Of a stretch of DNA of 64,000 bases, positions 8,636-17,567 are shown piece by piece. How positions within the stretch are numbered: position 1 is the first letter of the stretch; every line of letters begins with the position of its first letter. The position numbers and the translations under genes are program-made. This stretch comes from Caproiciproducens galactitolivorans (GTDB taxonomy: Bacteria > Bacillota > Clostridia > Oscillospirales > Acutalibacteraceae). The stretch lies in the NCBI RefSeq assembly GCF_026672255.1, contig NZ_JAPOHA010000001.1, positions 186,001-250,000 on the forward strand, in the 5' to 3' direction. Under the pieces are notes generated by a model. The model was not told the DNA's origin and did no database searches. It worked only from the letters and a program-made list of their open reading frames with translations.

Positions 8636-9457
8636 ATGGCATTCCATTTTGAAAATTACTGGCAGCAGCTGTTGAAAACACTGGAAGCGGGGCTGCCGAA
8701 AATAATAGGCGCGCTGCTGATTCTGGGGATTGGCTGGTGGCTCAGCAATAAGGTGGTTCACCTGATGTTCCGGGCCATGCAGCGTTCGAAAGCAGACACC
8801 GGCATCGTAACCTTTCTCTGTTCGTTAAGCAGATCGCTTTTAAAAATCATTGTCTGCATTACGGCAGCCGCGCAGCTTGGCATGAACGTCAACACCATTA
8901 TCGCGGCTCTCGGTGCGGCGGGTCTGACCGTCGGGCTGGCAATGAAGGACAGTATGTCTAATATCGCCAGCGGTGCGCTGATTATTTTTACGCACCCTTT
9001 CCGCGTCGGCGACTATCTTTCCTTCGAAAAGATAGAAGGTACGGTTGAGCGGATTGAAATCATGTTTACCTCCTTACGAACCTTCGATAATAAAGAGGTG
9101 GTAATCCCCAACTCAAAACTTACGGCCAGTACCATTACCAACTATTCCGCAATGACGACGCGCAGATTGGATCTGCATTACAATATCGGGTATCATGACG
9201 ATATCGCAAAAGTTAAGCAGCTGCTTACGGAGCTGATTGAAAGCAGCCCGCTGGCGCTGAAAGAACCGGCTCCTTTCGTAGCGGTGGGGGAACATAATGA
9301 CAGCTCCGTTACCATGGAAGTTCGGATTTGGTGTAAAACAGAGGATTTTACGGCGCTTTACTTCGATATGCAGGAAAAGGTTAAACTTGCATTCGACGAA
9401 GCGAGAATTCACTTTCCATTTAACCAGTTGGACGTACACGTGAAGCCGGAAGACTAA
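8636..9457 (+). CDS. mscS: Small-conductance mechanosensitive channel (MscS family)
   Basis: Channel that opens on membrane tension to release solutes during osmotic downshock. 273 residues: an N-terminal helix pair, the Gly/Ala-rich pore helix (LGAAGLTVGLAMKDSMSN), the beta domain with FTHPFRVGDYL and VVIPNSKL, and a C-terminal alpha/beta domain. ATG 8636 has GGAGG 7 bases upstream; the longer frame upstream has none. Single gene, ended by a strong hairpin. Confidence 0.93.
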   Translation: MAFHFENYWQQLLKTLEAGLPKIIGALLILGIGWWLSNKVVHLMFRAMQRSKADTGIVTFLCSLSRSLLKIIVCITAAAQLGMNVNTIIAALGAAGLTVGLAMKDSMSNIASGALIIFTHPFRVGDYLSFEKIEGTVERIEIMFTSLRTFDNKEVVIPNSKLTASTITNYSAMTTRRLDLHYNIGYHDDIAKVKQLLTELIESSPLALKEPAPFVAVGEHNDSSVTMEVRIWCKTEDFTALYFDMQEKVKLAFDEARIHFPFNQLDVHVKPED

Positions 9458-9464
9458 AATAATA

Positions 9465-9504
9465 AAAACAGGGGATCTGCTAAAAATAGCAGGTCCCCTG
9501 TTTT
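9465..9504. terminator. Terminator hairpin after mscS
   Basis: 18-base stem (AAAACAGGGGATCTGCTA / complementary arm, one mismatch) with A- and T-rich flanks, so it could serve both strands. Confidence 0.85.
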
Positions 9505-9657
9505 CTAAAAAAGCTGTATTTACGATAGTCCCGGTCTAGGCCATAGAGCGAATCATCGATATACTCGGTACCGACGGAAAGGCGGATGGTGCTCGGCTTA
9601 ATATCGGATTCCAGGGTTCGCTTTCCGTCATCCGGCACGGGGTCTTCCGTAGAAAAT
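9505..9657 (-). pseudogene. 3' remnant of a Cys/Met-metabolism PLP enzyme
   Basis: On the minus strand, just after the stop of the rRNA methyltransferase gene, a frame without start codes for about 47 residues including IKPSTIRLSVGTEYIDD. This is the conserved C-terminal signature of the trans-sulfuration / O-acetylhomoserine sulfhydrylase family (pattern IxPxxIRLSVGxExxDD). The body of the enzyme with the PLP lysine is absent. I read it as the tail of a deleted gene; the match is by eye. Confidence 0.5.
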
Positions 9658-9659
9658 TT

Positions 9660-10889
9660 TTATATAATTTGGAAAATATAAAATTTCAGATAGTCGGTTT
9701 CCGGTACGCTCCACAGGATGGGGTGGTCGGGAGACTGCTGGCGGGCTTCGATCTGTTTCAGCGATACCTGCGCGTCGAACGCCGCGCTCCGGAGCATGCT
9801 GCGGAAAAGCTCGTCGGTCATAAAGTGGGAGCAGGAGCAGGTCGCCAGATATCCTCCGCGCGGCAGTACCTTCATTGCGCGCAGATTGATTTCCTTGTAC
9901 CCCTTGACGGCGTGTTCAACCGTCTGGCGGGACTTCGTAAAGGCAGGGGGGTCCAGTATGATGAAATCGTAACCGTCCTTCGCGCCGCAGGGCATTTCCG
10001 GAAGAAGATCGAACACATTCGCGGTTTGAAAGGTCATTTTATCCTGAAGGCCGTTGCGTTTTGCGTTTTCCTGCGCCATGGCGATTGCGTCGCCGGAGAT
10101 ATCCACGGCGTGGACGCGATCGGCGCCGCCCTTCGCCGCGTTCAGCGCGAAGGAACCAGTGTGGGTAAAGCAGTCCAGCACCCTTTTTCCGCGGCAAAGC
10201 TGTGAAACGGCCTTGCGGTTGTATTTCTGGTCGAGAAAGAATCCGGTTTTCTGTCCGTTTTCAAAATCCACGCCGTATTCGATTCCGTTTTCAACGATCG
10301 TTGTTTCGGTTGATTCCGGCAGGGGCAGCCCGGGAACCGGATAAAAGCCCTTGTTTTGCTCCATCCCTTCGAGTTCGCGGATGATAACGTCGTTGCGCTC
10401 ATATATGCCGTCAATGGTCTGCCCGTCTTCCGCGAGGATTTTGCAGAGCAAAGGAAAAAGAACCGGCTTTAATTTTTCCATTCCGAGGGAAAGCGTCTGC
10501 GTAACCAAAATGTTGCTGAACCGGTCGACGGTGAGCCCGGGGAACTGATCGGCTTCCCCAAAAATAATGCGGCAGCAGGACAGGCCATCTCCCATCACCG
10601 TTTTACGGTAGTCCCAGGCGTACCGCAGGCGGCGCTCGAAAAAGGCCCCGTCGAAAACATCGTTGGCGCTTCGGGAAATCAGCCGGATTCGGATTTTTGA
10701 ATGGTCATTGATGAATCCGGTACCCAGATATTTTTCCCGGATACTGAATAAATCAATGAAATCGCCGTTTTGGTACGAGCCTTCAATTTTTAAGATTTCG
10801 GTATTGTATACCCATGGATGGCCAGCCAAGATGCTGTTTTCCGCTTTTCGGGTCAGAATCGCTTTCGGATAAATTCTTTTTTGCTTCAT
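9660..10889 (-). CDS. rlmI: Class I SAM-dependent rRNA methyltransferase, RlmI-like
   Basis: Probably methylates a cytosine of 23S rRNA. 409 residues: an N-terminal PUA-type domain (PKAILTRKAENSILAGHPWV), a central domain, and a Rossmann methyltransferase with motif I VLDCFTHTGSFAL, motif IV IILDPPAF and a TCSCS(H) motif containing the catalytic-type cysteine. E. coli RlmI is of similar length. The exact modified base is inferred from the family. A gene remnant lies directly downstream. Confidence 0.88.
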   Translation of the reverse strand: MKQKRIYPKAILTRKAENSILAGHPWVYNTEILKIEGSYQNGDFIDLFSIREKYLGTGFINDHSKIRIRLISRSANDVFDGAFFERRLRYAWDYRKTVMGDGLSCCRIIFGEADQFPGLTVDRFSNILVTQTLSLGMEKLKPVLFPLLCKILAEDGQTIDGIYERNDVIIRELEGMEQNKGFYPVPGLPLPESTETTIVENGIEYGVDFENGQKTGFFLDQKYNRKAVSQLCRGKRVLDCFTHTGSFALNAAKGGADRVHAVDISGDAIAMAQENAKRNGLQDKMTFQTANVFDLLPEMPCGAKDGYDFIILDPPAFTKSRQTVEHAVKGYKEINLRAMKVLPRGGYLATCSCSHFMTDELFRSMLRSAAFDAQVSLKQIEARQQSPDHPILWSVPETDYLKFYIFQII

Positions 10890-11042
10890 ATTTTTTCCTC
10901 ATCTTTTTACTTGACAGCCGACCGCTTTTTTTGTAGTAACCCGGTTGCCTTTTTTTGTATCACTTATATTTTAAAATCAGCACTTTCAGAGCCTTTTCCC
11001 AACCTTTGAGAGGCTCAAAAAATACATTTGGAATACCACCGT

Positions 11043-11112
11043 TTACAGTTTTGTAGCAACCCCTTACAGTTCTGTTGCTTTTCTTGATTTCACGCTGGAA
11101 CCGGGCTATGAT
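11043..11112 (+). promoter_or_regulatory. Tandem LytTR-like repeats upstream of a sigma-A promoter
   Basis: Two direct copies of TTACAGTT followed by one variable base and TG (11043-11053 and 11064-11074) lie 21 bases apart, i.e. 9-base ACAGTTnTG cores separated by 12. This spacing and core match the sites bound by LytTR response regulators such as AgrA. Ten bases further is a promoter: TTGATT (11084), 17-base spacer, TATGAT (11107). The target is the small lipoprotein gene. No LytTR regulator gene lies in the window. Confidence 0.5.
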
Positions 11113-11150
11113 GGAATTGTAAAAGAGTGATGAACAGGGGTGGAGTTTCA

Positions 11151-11534
11151 ATGAAAATCAGGAAGTTTACAGTGATCATTGTTTTGGCGGTTTTATTGTT
11201 GATTCCGGCCGCCTGTACCAAAGCGGGATCCGCTAAAGAACAGCCCGCGGCGTTTCAGCCGACGCTGACGGTACAGAACGTTGACCAGAGCGAGGCTGCG
11301 AATGTCATCAAAAATACGATCCGTTTGGATTATCAGCAGTATAAAGTGGATTTGACGAACGAAAACTTCAATTATAACGGAAACCAGTACTATCAATTCG
11401 TGATTTCCAATAATCACAGCGAAATCGGCCCGTCCGTTATCGTCAGTAAAAACAACGGCATGATTCTTTGCTATTATCCGGACCATTCCGTTTCGGAAGT
11501 CTATCAGGACGATGTATTCAAATCGAAATGCTGA
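11151..11534 (+). CDS. Small secreted lipoprotein, unknown function
   Basis: 127 residues with a signal peptide and lipobox IPAAC, so the mature protein is anchored at Cys22. The mature part is a compact alpha/beta-like sequence ending in SKC, with no family I recognise. ATG 11151 has GGGGTGGAG upstream; an in-frame ATG eight codons earlier lies before the ribosome site. Its own promoter has tandem LytTR-like repeats, suggesting control by a two-component or quorum-type system. Confidence 0.7.
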   Translation: MKIRKFTVIIVLAVLLLIPAACTKAGSAKEQPAAFQPTLTVQNVDQSEAANVIKNTIRLDYQQYKVDLTNENFNYNGNQYYQFVISNNHSEIGPSVIVSKNNGMILCYYPDHSVSEVYQDDVFKSKC

Positions 11535-11562
11535 TGTGTTATCCGGTTTCCGGAATCTTTTG

Positions 11563-11596
11563 CTGCGCCTGCAGGGATACTGGGGGCGCAGTTTTT
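11563..11596 (+). terminator. Intrinsic terminator after lipoprotein gene
   Basis: CTGCGCC / GGCGCAG stem, 15-base loop, then five T. Confidence 0.8.
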
Positions 11597-11612
11597 ATGA
11601 AGAAACGGAATC

Positions 11613-12302
11613 TTAGATTCCGATCAGCTTTCTTACAAAAAAATAAAGAAAAGGGAGAAAAATGGCCGGCAGCATATTGCCGACCTTTATTTTTTTGATT
11701 TTCAGCATATTCAGGCTGATCGCGATAATTAACACGCCGCCGACCGCCGTGATTTCCCGGATGATTTCCGCCGTCAGAACGGACTTTAACGACGAGGCCA
11801 GAAGGGTGATGATTCCCTGATAGATCAGGATTGCGGCGGCGGAAAAAATGACGCCGAAGCCCAGCGCAGAGGCGAGAAAGACCGCGCAGATTCCGTCCAG
11901 CACGGATTTAGCGAAAAGCGTCTGGTGATTTCCGGTAAGGCCGCTTTCAATGGAGCCGACAATTGCCATGGAGCCGACGCAGAAAATCAGGCTTGCGGTG
12001 ACAAATGCTTTCGCCACGCCGCCGTCCGATCGGGAGATCCGGCTTTCAATCATCCGGCCGAGGCCCTCGAGCCTGTCCTCAATTTTCAGCGCCTCTCCGA
12101 TGATGCTGCCGACGGCCATGCAGATAACCAATAAAATCAGGTTGTTGGTTTTGATTGCGCTCATGATGCCGATCAGCAGTACCGAAAGGGCAACCGCATC
12201 CATAATGGTTTCCTGATAGTTTTCCCGGATTCCGCCTTTTAAAACCAGTCCCAAGGCGGTTCCCGCCACCACGGCAAGCGCGTTTACAATTGTTCCCAGC
12301 AT
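11613..12302 (-). CDS. DUF554 membrane protein (YdfK/YqgA-like)
   Basis: About 229-residue protein with six to seven hydrophobic helices. The opening MLGTIVNALAVVAGTALG and the internal VGSMAIVGSIESG and KSVLDGICAVFLAS segments are characteristic of DUF554, a family of uncharacterised probable transporters. I start at the ATG giving MLGTIVNA, the usual family N-terminus, with GGAAG 10 bases upstream; an ATG six codons earlier (12320) is possible but lacks a ribosome site. Divergent from the methyltransferase gene. Confidence 0.88.
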   Translation of the reverse strand: MLGTIVNALAVVAGTALGLVLKGGIRENYQETIMDAVALSVLLIGIMSAIKTNNLILLVICMAVGSIIGEALKIEDRLEGLGRMIESRISRSDGGVAKAFVTASLIFCVGSMAIVGSIESGLTGNHQTLFAKSVLDGICAVFLASALGFGVIFSAAAILIYQGIITLLASSLKSVLTAEIIREITAVGGVLIIAISLNMLKIKKIKVGNMLPAIFLPFLYFFVRKLIGI

Positions 12303-12372
12303 CTCATAAAAACTTCCCATCCGTTCATGTGCTTTTTATGATATATCAATTTATGTTTGTGTGTCAATAAGA

Positions 12373-12401
12373 TTAACTTTTTCTTTGGGGTATGGTATGA
12401 T
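12373..12401 (+). promoter_or_regulatory. Probable promoter of the pglX-like gene
   Basis: TTAACT, 17-base spacer, TATGAT, 30 bases before the start codon. On the opposite strand a TTGACA at about 12366-12361 probably serves the DUF554 gene. Confidence 0.55.
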
Positions 12402-12431
12402 ATATTTATCTGGCTGGGAGGTGTCGGCGGA

Positions 12432-15400
12432 ATGAATAAAGCGGCAATTAAGGCGTTTGCAACGGACGCGCGAAAGAAGCTTATCGCGTCGGTCTCCCAG
12501 CAAATGACGGAGCATCTCGAAGGGAACGGAAAACGGATTGCGGAGCTGGAAGCGGATGTTGCGGAAAAAGGTTTCGATGCCGTAGCGGAGGAAGCGGCCT
12601 ACCTCTGGTTTAAGCGGATCATCGGGGTTCGTTTTATGGAAGTCAACGGGTATCTGCCCGGCGGCGTGCGCGTGTTGTCCTCCTGTAATCCGGGACAGGC
12701 TGTTCCGGATATTGTTGCCGCCGCGCCGCAGAGGGAAAAAACCGATGCACTTTTTACCTCGCTGTTTATCGACTGCTGTCGTTCCCTCGCAAAAATTCTG
12801 CCGGATTATTTCGGGAGTGAATGTGGGTATCCGGACGTTTTGCTGGAGCTGTCTTTTCGGGACGAAAACGGGATTGTCCGCAGTCTGGTCGACGGTATTT
12901 CGGAGGACGATTTGCGCGAAGCGGTGGAAATTGTCGGCTGGCTGTACCAGTATTACAATGACGACCGGAAAAACGAGGTGACCGGCCTGAACGGCGGGCG
13001 GGTAAAGCGCGAGGATGTTCCCGCCGCCACCCAGTTTTTTACGACGGACTGGATTGCACGCAGCATGGTTGACAATTCGCTCGGCAAATACTGGCTGGAG
13101 CGCCGCCCCGAAAGTCCGCTGAAAGCGAAGCTTTTATACTATCTGGGGGACGGGACGGAAGTGCCGGAGCAAAGCGTTGCCCCGCAGGAAATCAAAATCC
13201 TCGACCCTTGTATGGGCAGCGGGCATATTCTGGTTTACGCCTTCGAAGTACTGATCGAAATTTACAAAGAATGCGGCTATTCGGCTTCTGCTGCCGCCGA
13301 ACAAATTCTTCGCTGTAACCTTTACGGCCTTGACATTGACCAGCGGTCCTATGAATTAACCTGCTTCGCTCTTTTCATGAAGGCGAGAAGCTATAATGCG
13401 GATATCCTTGCCCGAGAAATCCCCCTTAACCTGTTTTCCATTCAGGAAAGCAATGCGATCGGCGAAAACCTGCTTTCCTTTGTGGCAGACGGTGACGAAG
13501 AAATAAAAGCGGATTTGCAGAATCTAACGGCTTCTTTTCAGAATGCCAAAGAATACGGCAGTCTGATTTCCATCGGTTCCCTGCATTTCGACCGCATCAA
13601 CCGGCGCGTGGAGGAAATCCGCCGGCAGGAATGCGGTGATTTATTCCGTCTGGCGTTTCGTGAGGATACCCTGAAAAAACTGCTGCCGCTGATCCGTCAG
13701 GCGCAGGTCATGGCGGGAACCTATGCGGTCGTGGCGACGAATCCTCCCTATCTCTATAAGATGAATAAGAAGCTGAAAAATTATGTCAATCACCATTACC
13801 ATGAGTACGCCAGTGATTTGTTTGCCGTCTTTCTGTACCGTAATTTCGGATTCTGCAAAGAAAACGGATACTGTGCGTTTATGTCCCCGTTTGTCTGGAT
13901 GTTCATTAAAACGTATCAGAAATTACGGGAATATATCCTTCAGAAGAAATCCATTTCTTCCCTTATTCAGCTGGAATACTCCGCTTTTGAGGAAGCCACC
14001 GTGCCGATCTGCACCTTCGTTTTGAAAAACGGGCCGGAAACAAAGCCGGGCGTTTATTTAAGGCTGTCCGATTTCCGGGGCGGAATGGAGGTTCAAAAGC
14101 AAAAGGTGATCGAAGCCGTAAAGAACCCGCATTGCCCTTATCGCTATGAAACACCGGCCGACCGTTTTACGAAGATTCCCGGAATGCCGATTGCGTATTG
14201 GGCAAACAGGGAATACGGCGATATTTTTGCGGATACGCCGAATATCGGCGCTTACGCGGCCGTAACCAACGGGCTTTTTACCTGCGATAATCAACGTTTC
14301 CTGCGGTACTGGTATGAGGTGCCGCCCGAAGAAATCCACTTTCACTGCTCCGGCAGGGAGGAGTGTGAAAAAAGTCCGCTGAAATGGTATCCCTACAACA
14401 AGGGCGGCGAATTTCGGAAATGGTACGGCAATCACGAATATGTTGTGAATTTTCAGAAATTCGGTGAGGAAATCAGCAGATACCGGGTGCAATCCGGGCA
14501 ATCCGGCGTTTTTCCCGGACGGGCCCATTATTTTATGCCGAGCATTTCCTGGTCATTTGTCAGCTCTTCAAAATTCGGCGCCCGTTATTATCCCGGGGGC
14601 TTCGTATTTGATGTTGCCGGTTCTTCGGTCTTTATGAACCGCGAGGAGGATGTCTTCTATACGCTTGGCTTTTTATCCAGCAAATGCGCGTTCGAAATGC
14701 TGAATTTAATGAATCCGACGTTAAATTATCAGGCGGGAAATATTGCGAAACTGCCGCTTAGTATAGACGAAAGCGTAAAGCCCCGGGTTGACGAACTTGT
14801 CCGTGAAAATATTGCGATTTCCAAAGCGGATTGGGACCTTTCCGAGACAAGCTGGAATTTTGAGACGCATCCGCTGTTGAAATTCAAACCGGAGGGCGGG
14901 AACCTGTCCGACGCTTATGCCGCGTGGAAAGAATATGCCGGTTGCCGGTTTCAGCGGCTGAAGGAAAATGAGGAAGAAATAAACCGTATCTTTATCAGTT
15001 TATACGGCTTGCAGGACAGCCTTACCCCGGAAGTGCAGGAGCGCGATCTTACGGTTCGCCGGGCGGATTTTGCACGGGATATTCAAAGCTTTCTCCATTT
15101 TGCGGTAGGATGCGTTTTTGGCCGCTATAAAGTGCCGGGATATCATCCGAATATTACAGATGTGCTGCCTGTTTCCGGCGAGCTGCCGAATGACCTTGTC
15201 ACGCAGGTGGTTTCTCTTATTCGCTGCCTGTTCGGTGAGGCGCCGCTGGAAGGAAATCTGGAATTTATCGCATCCGCTCTGGGTGGTTCCGGAAGCCCTC
15301 TGGAGAAAATACGGGCGTATTATACGTATTCCTTTTACCGGGAACATTGTAAAATGTATAAAAAAAGGCCGATCTATTGGCTTTTTAACGGCGGAGCCTG

Positions 15401-15683
15401 TAAGGCGCTTTGCTATATTCATGCCTATCGTGAAAATACCCTTTCCCACATGCTGGAATATTTTATGGAAACCCGGCTGCGTCTGGAGGAAAAGGCAAAA
15501 TGCGCGGAATGCTCCAGGGGAAAAGCGGCAGTGCGGTTAAAACAGCTCAAACGGCTGGAACAGTACGCCGGCAAGCTGGAAAAGGCCGCTTCCCGGCGCA
15601 TCCGGCTGAATCTGGACGACGGGGTATTGGTGAATTACAGCAAAGTTCAAAACGGGCAGAATTTGCTTTCGCCCTTAAAATAA
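12432..15683 (+). CDS. pglX: PglX-type adenine-specific DNA methyltransferase, solitary
   Basis: Large (1083 residues) N6-adenine DNA methyltransferase of the BREX/Pgl PglX family. The N-terminus (NKAAIKAFATDARKKLI, then WFKRIIGVRFMEVNGYLP) and the EIVGWLYQYYN and PAATQFFTTDWIARSMV segments are family marks. SAM motif I is DPCMGSGHI near residue 258; catalytic motif IV is NPPY near 436. The C-terminal end LDDGVLVNYSKVQ is also typical. PglX normally works with pglZ, brxC, brxA/B and brxL for phage defence; none is nearby, and both flanks are ordinary genes. It may be an orphan methyltransferase or the survivor of a lost BREX locus. No frameshift seen. ATG 12432 follows GGGAGG. Confidence 0.88.
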   Translation: MNKAAIKAFATDARKKLIASVSQQMTEHLEGNGKRIAELEADVAEKGFDAVAEEAAYLWFKRIIGVRFMEVNGYLPGGVRVLSSCNPGQAVPDIVAAAPQREKTDALFTSLFIDCCRSLAKILPDYFGSECGYPDVLLELSFRDENGIVRSLVDGISEDDLREAVEIVGWLYQYYNDDRKNEVTGLNGGRVKREDVPAATQFFTTDWIARSMVDNSLGKYWLERRPESPLKAKLLYYLGDGTEVPEQSVAPQEIKILDPCMGSGHILVYAFEVLIEIYKECGYSASAAAEQILRCNLYGLDIDQRSYELTCFALFMKARSYNADILAREIPLNLFSIQESNAIGENLLSFVADGDEEIKADLQNLTASFQNAKEYGSLISIGSLHFDRINRRVEEIRRQECGDLFRLAFREDTLKKLLPLIRQAQVMAGTYAVVATNPPYLYKMNKKLKNYVNHHYHEYASDLFAVFLYRNFGFCKENGYCAFMSPFVWMFIKTYQKLREYILQKKSISSLIQLEYSAFEEATVPICTFVLKNGPETKPGVYLRLSDFRGGMEVQKQKVIEAVKNPHCPYRYETPADRFTKIPGMPIAYWANREYGDIFADTPNIGAYAAVTNGLFTCDNQRFLRYWYEVPPEEIHFHCSGREECEKSPLKWYPYNKGGEFRKWYGNHEYVVNFQKFGEEISRYRVQSGQSGVFPGRAHYFMPSISWSFVSSSKFGARYYPGGFVFDVAGSSVFMNREEDVFYTLGFLSSKCAFEMLNLMNPTLNYQAGNIAKLPLSIDESVKPRVDELVRENIAISKADWDLSETSWNFETHPLLKFKPEGGNLSDAYAAWKEYAGCRFQRLKENEEEINRIFISLYGLQDSLTPEVQERDLTVRRADFARDIQSFLHFAVGCVFGRYKVPGYHPNITDVLPVSGELPNDLVTQVVSLIRCLFGEAPLEGNLEFIASALGGSGSPLEKIRAYYTYSFYREHCKMYKKRPIYWLFNGGACKALCYIHAYRENTLSHMLEYFMETRLRLEEKAKCAECSRGKAAVRLKQLKRLEQYAGKLEKAASRRIRLNLDDGVLVNYSKVQNGQNLLSPLK

Positions 15684-15700
15684 ATTGTGAGGTTGATACG

Positions 15701-16348
15701 ATGATTAAAGCAGTAATACTCGACATGGACGGCACGATGTTTAACACTGAACGGATCATGTCGGATGCCTGGGTAAAAGCGGGGAAGGAGCTCCGCTGCG
15801 CCGACGGCCGTGAAATCTACAGGCAGATTATGGGGATGACTCATGATTCTGCAAAAAAAGTGTTCAGGGAAACCTATGGAGAAGGTTACCCGTACGAGGA
15901 CTTTATTGAACTCGGCAGGAAATTTAACAACGATTATCTTGCGGAAAACGGTGTTCCGGTAAAAGAGGGACTTTACACGTTACTGGATTATTTAAAAGAG
16001 AACGGCTATAAAACAGCGGTAGCGACTTCCACACAGCGGGAAACCACGCTGAGCCATTTGAAAAGCACCAATACCATTCAATACTTCGATTCCGTTATCT
16101 GCGGGGATATGGTGGAAAAAAGCAAACCGGACCCGGATATTTACCTGAAAACAGCCGGTGCGCTACAGGTTCAGCCCGCGGAATGCATGGTGATTGAGGA
16201 TTCCCCCAACGGGATTACTTCGGCCTACCGCGCGGGGATGAAAACGGTCATGGTACCGGATATGATTGAGCCGAATCCGGAGCTGAACGCGATGCTCTAC
16301 GCCTGTGCGGAAACGCTTGACCGGATTATCCCGATCCTAAAAAAATAA
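15701..16348 (+). CDS. HAD-superfamily phosphatase (beta-phosphoglucomutase-like)
   Basis: 215-residue HAD hydrolase, subfamily IA. Nucleophile motif I is DMDGTMFNTE (D8, D10), motif II Thr/Ser is ATSTQ, and motifs III-IV are KSKPDPDIY and VIEDSPNG. A helical cap lies between motif I and II, as in sugar-phosphate phosphatases and beta-phosphoglucomutases. Substrate unknown. Starts 17 bases after pglX with TGAGGT upstream, so it may be co-transcribed with it, though a functional link is not evident. Confidence 0.88.
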   Translation: MIKAVILDMDGTMFNTERIMSDAWVKAGKELRCADGREIYRQIMGMTHDSAKKVFRETYGEGYPYEDFIELGRKFNNDYLAENGVPVKEGLYTLLDYLKENGYKTAVATSTQRETTLSHLKSTNTIQYFDSVICGDMVEKSKPDPDIYLKTAGALQVQPAECMVIEDSPNGITSAYRAGMKTVMVPDMIEPNPELNAMLYACAETLDRIIPILKK

Positions 16349-16382
16349 GCTGTCAGTAAATGACAGCTTACCGTTATTTTGT
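16346..16382. terminator. Hairpin between convergent HAD and lipoprotein genes
   Basis: Perfect 10-base stem TAAGCTGTCA / TGACAGCTTA with a 5-base loop; a short T-run follows. Confidence 0.75.
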
Positions 16383-16889
16383 GTTTGCATCTAATATTTG
16401 AAACCGCTTCTTCACTTCTTCCGTTGGAAGAATCATGCTGTTGTACAAATCTGCTTTCGTCCCTACATCATAGGGACAGTCCTTTGGCAGCGTACAGATG
16501 TAGACGATGTCGCCCTTTGTACCAAGATAGACGGGATCGCCGGAAGGGTGTTTCGTCGATTTTTTGTCCCACCCTTTTTTGGGAACAAGGGAGATGGAGA
16601 GCAGAGGGTTTTCCGCGTCTCCCTGAAACTGAAAGGAGACCGTCGTCGTTTTCGACCCGTCTTTCAGCTTTTTTTCAATGATAACCGCTTTATAATTTTC
16701 ACTTTCCCAGCTGTCCGGTATGGCGAAGGAAAAGCCAAGCTTTTCGTTCGTATATTGTATCCGCTCGGCGCTGCTTTCCGGGGGAGCGGCTTTTGCCAGT
16801 TTTACTGCGGTGGATTCCGCTTTCGAAGCACATGCGGCCAGCGCGATCATGCAGAAGGCGAGCCAGAGCAAGAGAACGGGTTTTCGCAT
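16374..16889 (-). CDS. Secreted lipoprotein, unknown function
   Basis: 171 residues with signal peptide and lipobox LAAC (Cys20). The mature domain (LGFSFAIPDSWES...) resembles PsbP-like or similar small beta-rich lipoprotein domains, but I cannot assign a family firmly. Ribosome site AGGAGGAG precedes ATG. Single gene. Confidence 0.75.
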   Translation of the reverse strand: MRKPVLLLWLAFCMIALAACASKAESTAVKLAKAAPPESSAERIQYTNEKLGFSFAIPDSWESENYKAVIIEKKLKDGSKTTTVSFQFQGDAENPLLSISLVPKKGWDKKSTKHPSGDPVYLGTKGDIVYICTLPKDCPYDVGTKADLYNSMILPTEEVKKRFQILDANTK

Positions 16890-17063
16890 AAATCTCCTCC
16901 TTTCGGGGATTTGTATACGGGTACATCATATGCCGCAAGCCCGTAAATGTCAATTAAGGTATTAAAACTGTAACAAATTCATTACAATACTGTTATAATT
17001 TAAAATTTTTTAGGATTTGTGTTATAATGAAAATGGTAAAATTTTGAAGGTGGCGGTAGGTCG

Positions 17064-17504
17064 ATGAAAATTTTGGTAGACGCTGATGCCTGCCCTGTTA
17101 AGGAGATTATTGTCCGGCTGGCGAGTGAAAGAAACCTTCCTGTCACCATGCTGATTGATACCAGCCATGAAATTCATGACGGTTACAGCAGGGTCATTAC
17201 CGTCGACAAAGGGCGCGACAGCGCAGATATCCGCCTCGTTAACCTGATTGAAAACGGCGATATCGTTGTTACGCAGGATTTCGGCGTAGCAGCGATGGCT
17301 CTTGCCAAGGGAGCAAAGGTACTGAATCAGAACGGCATGATTTACGATAATTCCAACATGGACCGTCTTCTTTTTGAACGCGCGCTCGGCCAGGAGGTTC
17401 GGCGCGCCGGGGGAAGAACCGGGAAAATTAAAAAACGCACCAAACAGGATGATGAAGCGTTTACGCGAGCGCTTTCCCGCATGATTCGGGAAAGTCTTTG
17501 CTAA
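17064..17504 (+). CDS. yqxD: DUF188 (YaiI/YqxD) family protein
   Basis: 146-residue PIN-like-fold protein of the YaiI/YqxD family. The N-terminal MKILVDADACPVK, central DIVVTQDFGVAAMAL and the C-terminal AGGRTGKIKKRTKQDDEAF are diagnostic. Acidic residues D7, D9 and the TQDFG aspartate form the expected metal site. Biological role not established. Possible -10 TATAAT elements lie upstream near 17000-17030. Confidence 0.9.
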   Translation: MKILVDADACPVKEIIVRLASERNLPVTMLIDTSHEIHDGYSRVITVDKGRDSADIRLVNLIENGDIVVTQDFGVAAMALAKGAKVLNQNGMIYDNSNMDRLLFERALGQEVRRAGGRTGKIKKRTKQDDEAFTRALSRMIRESLC

Positions 17505-17567
17505 AATTCTTTTTTATGGTATAATACCTGTGTTTTGCTTGAAAAATAAAGACGTGGGGTTGAAAAT

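Noticed and set aside
12432-15683. Full BREX or restriction-modification system
   Set aside because: No pglZ, brxC, brxL or restriction endonuclease gene on either side; only the methyltransferase is supported.
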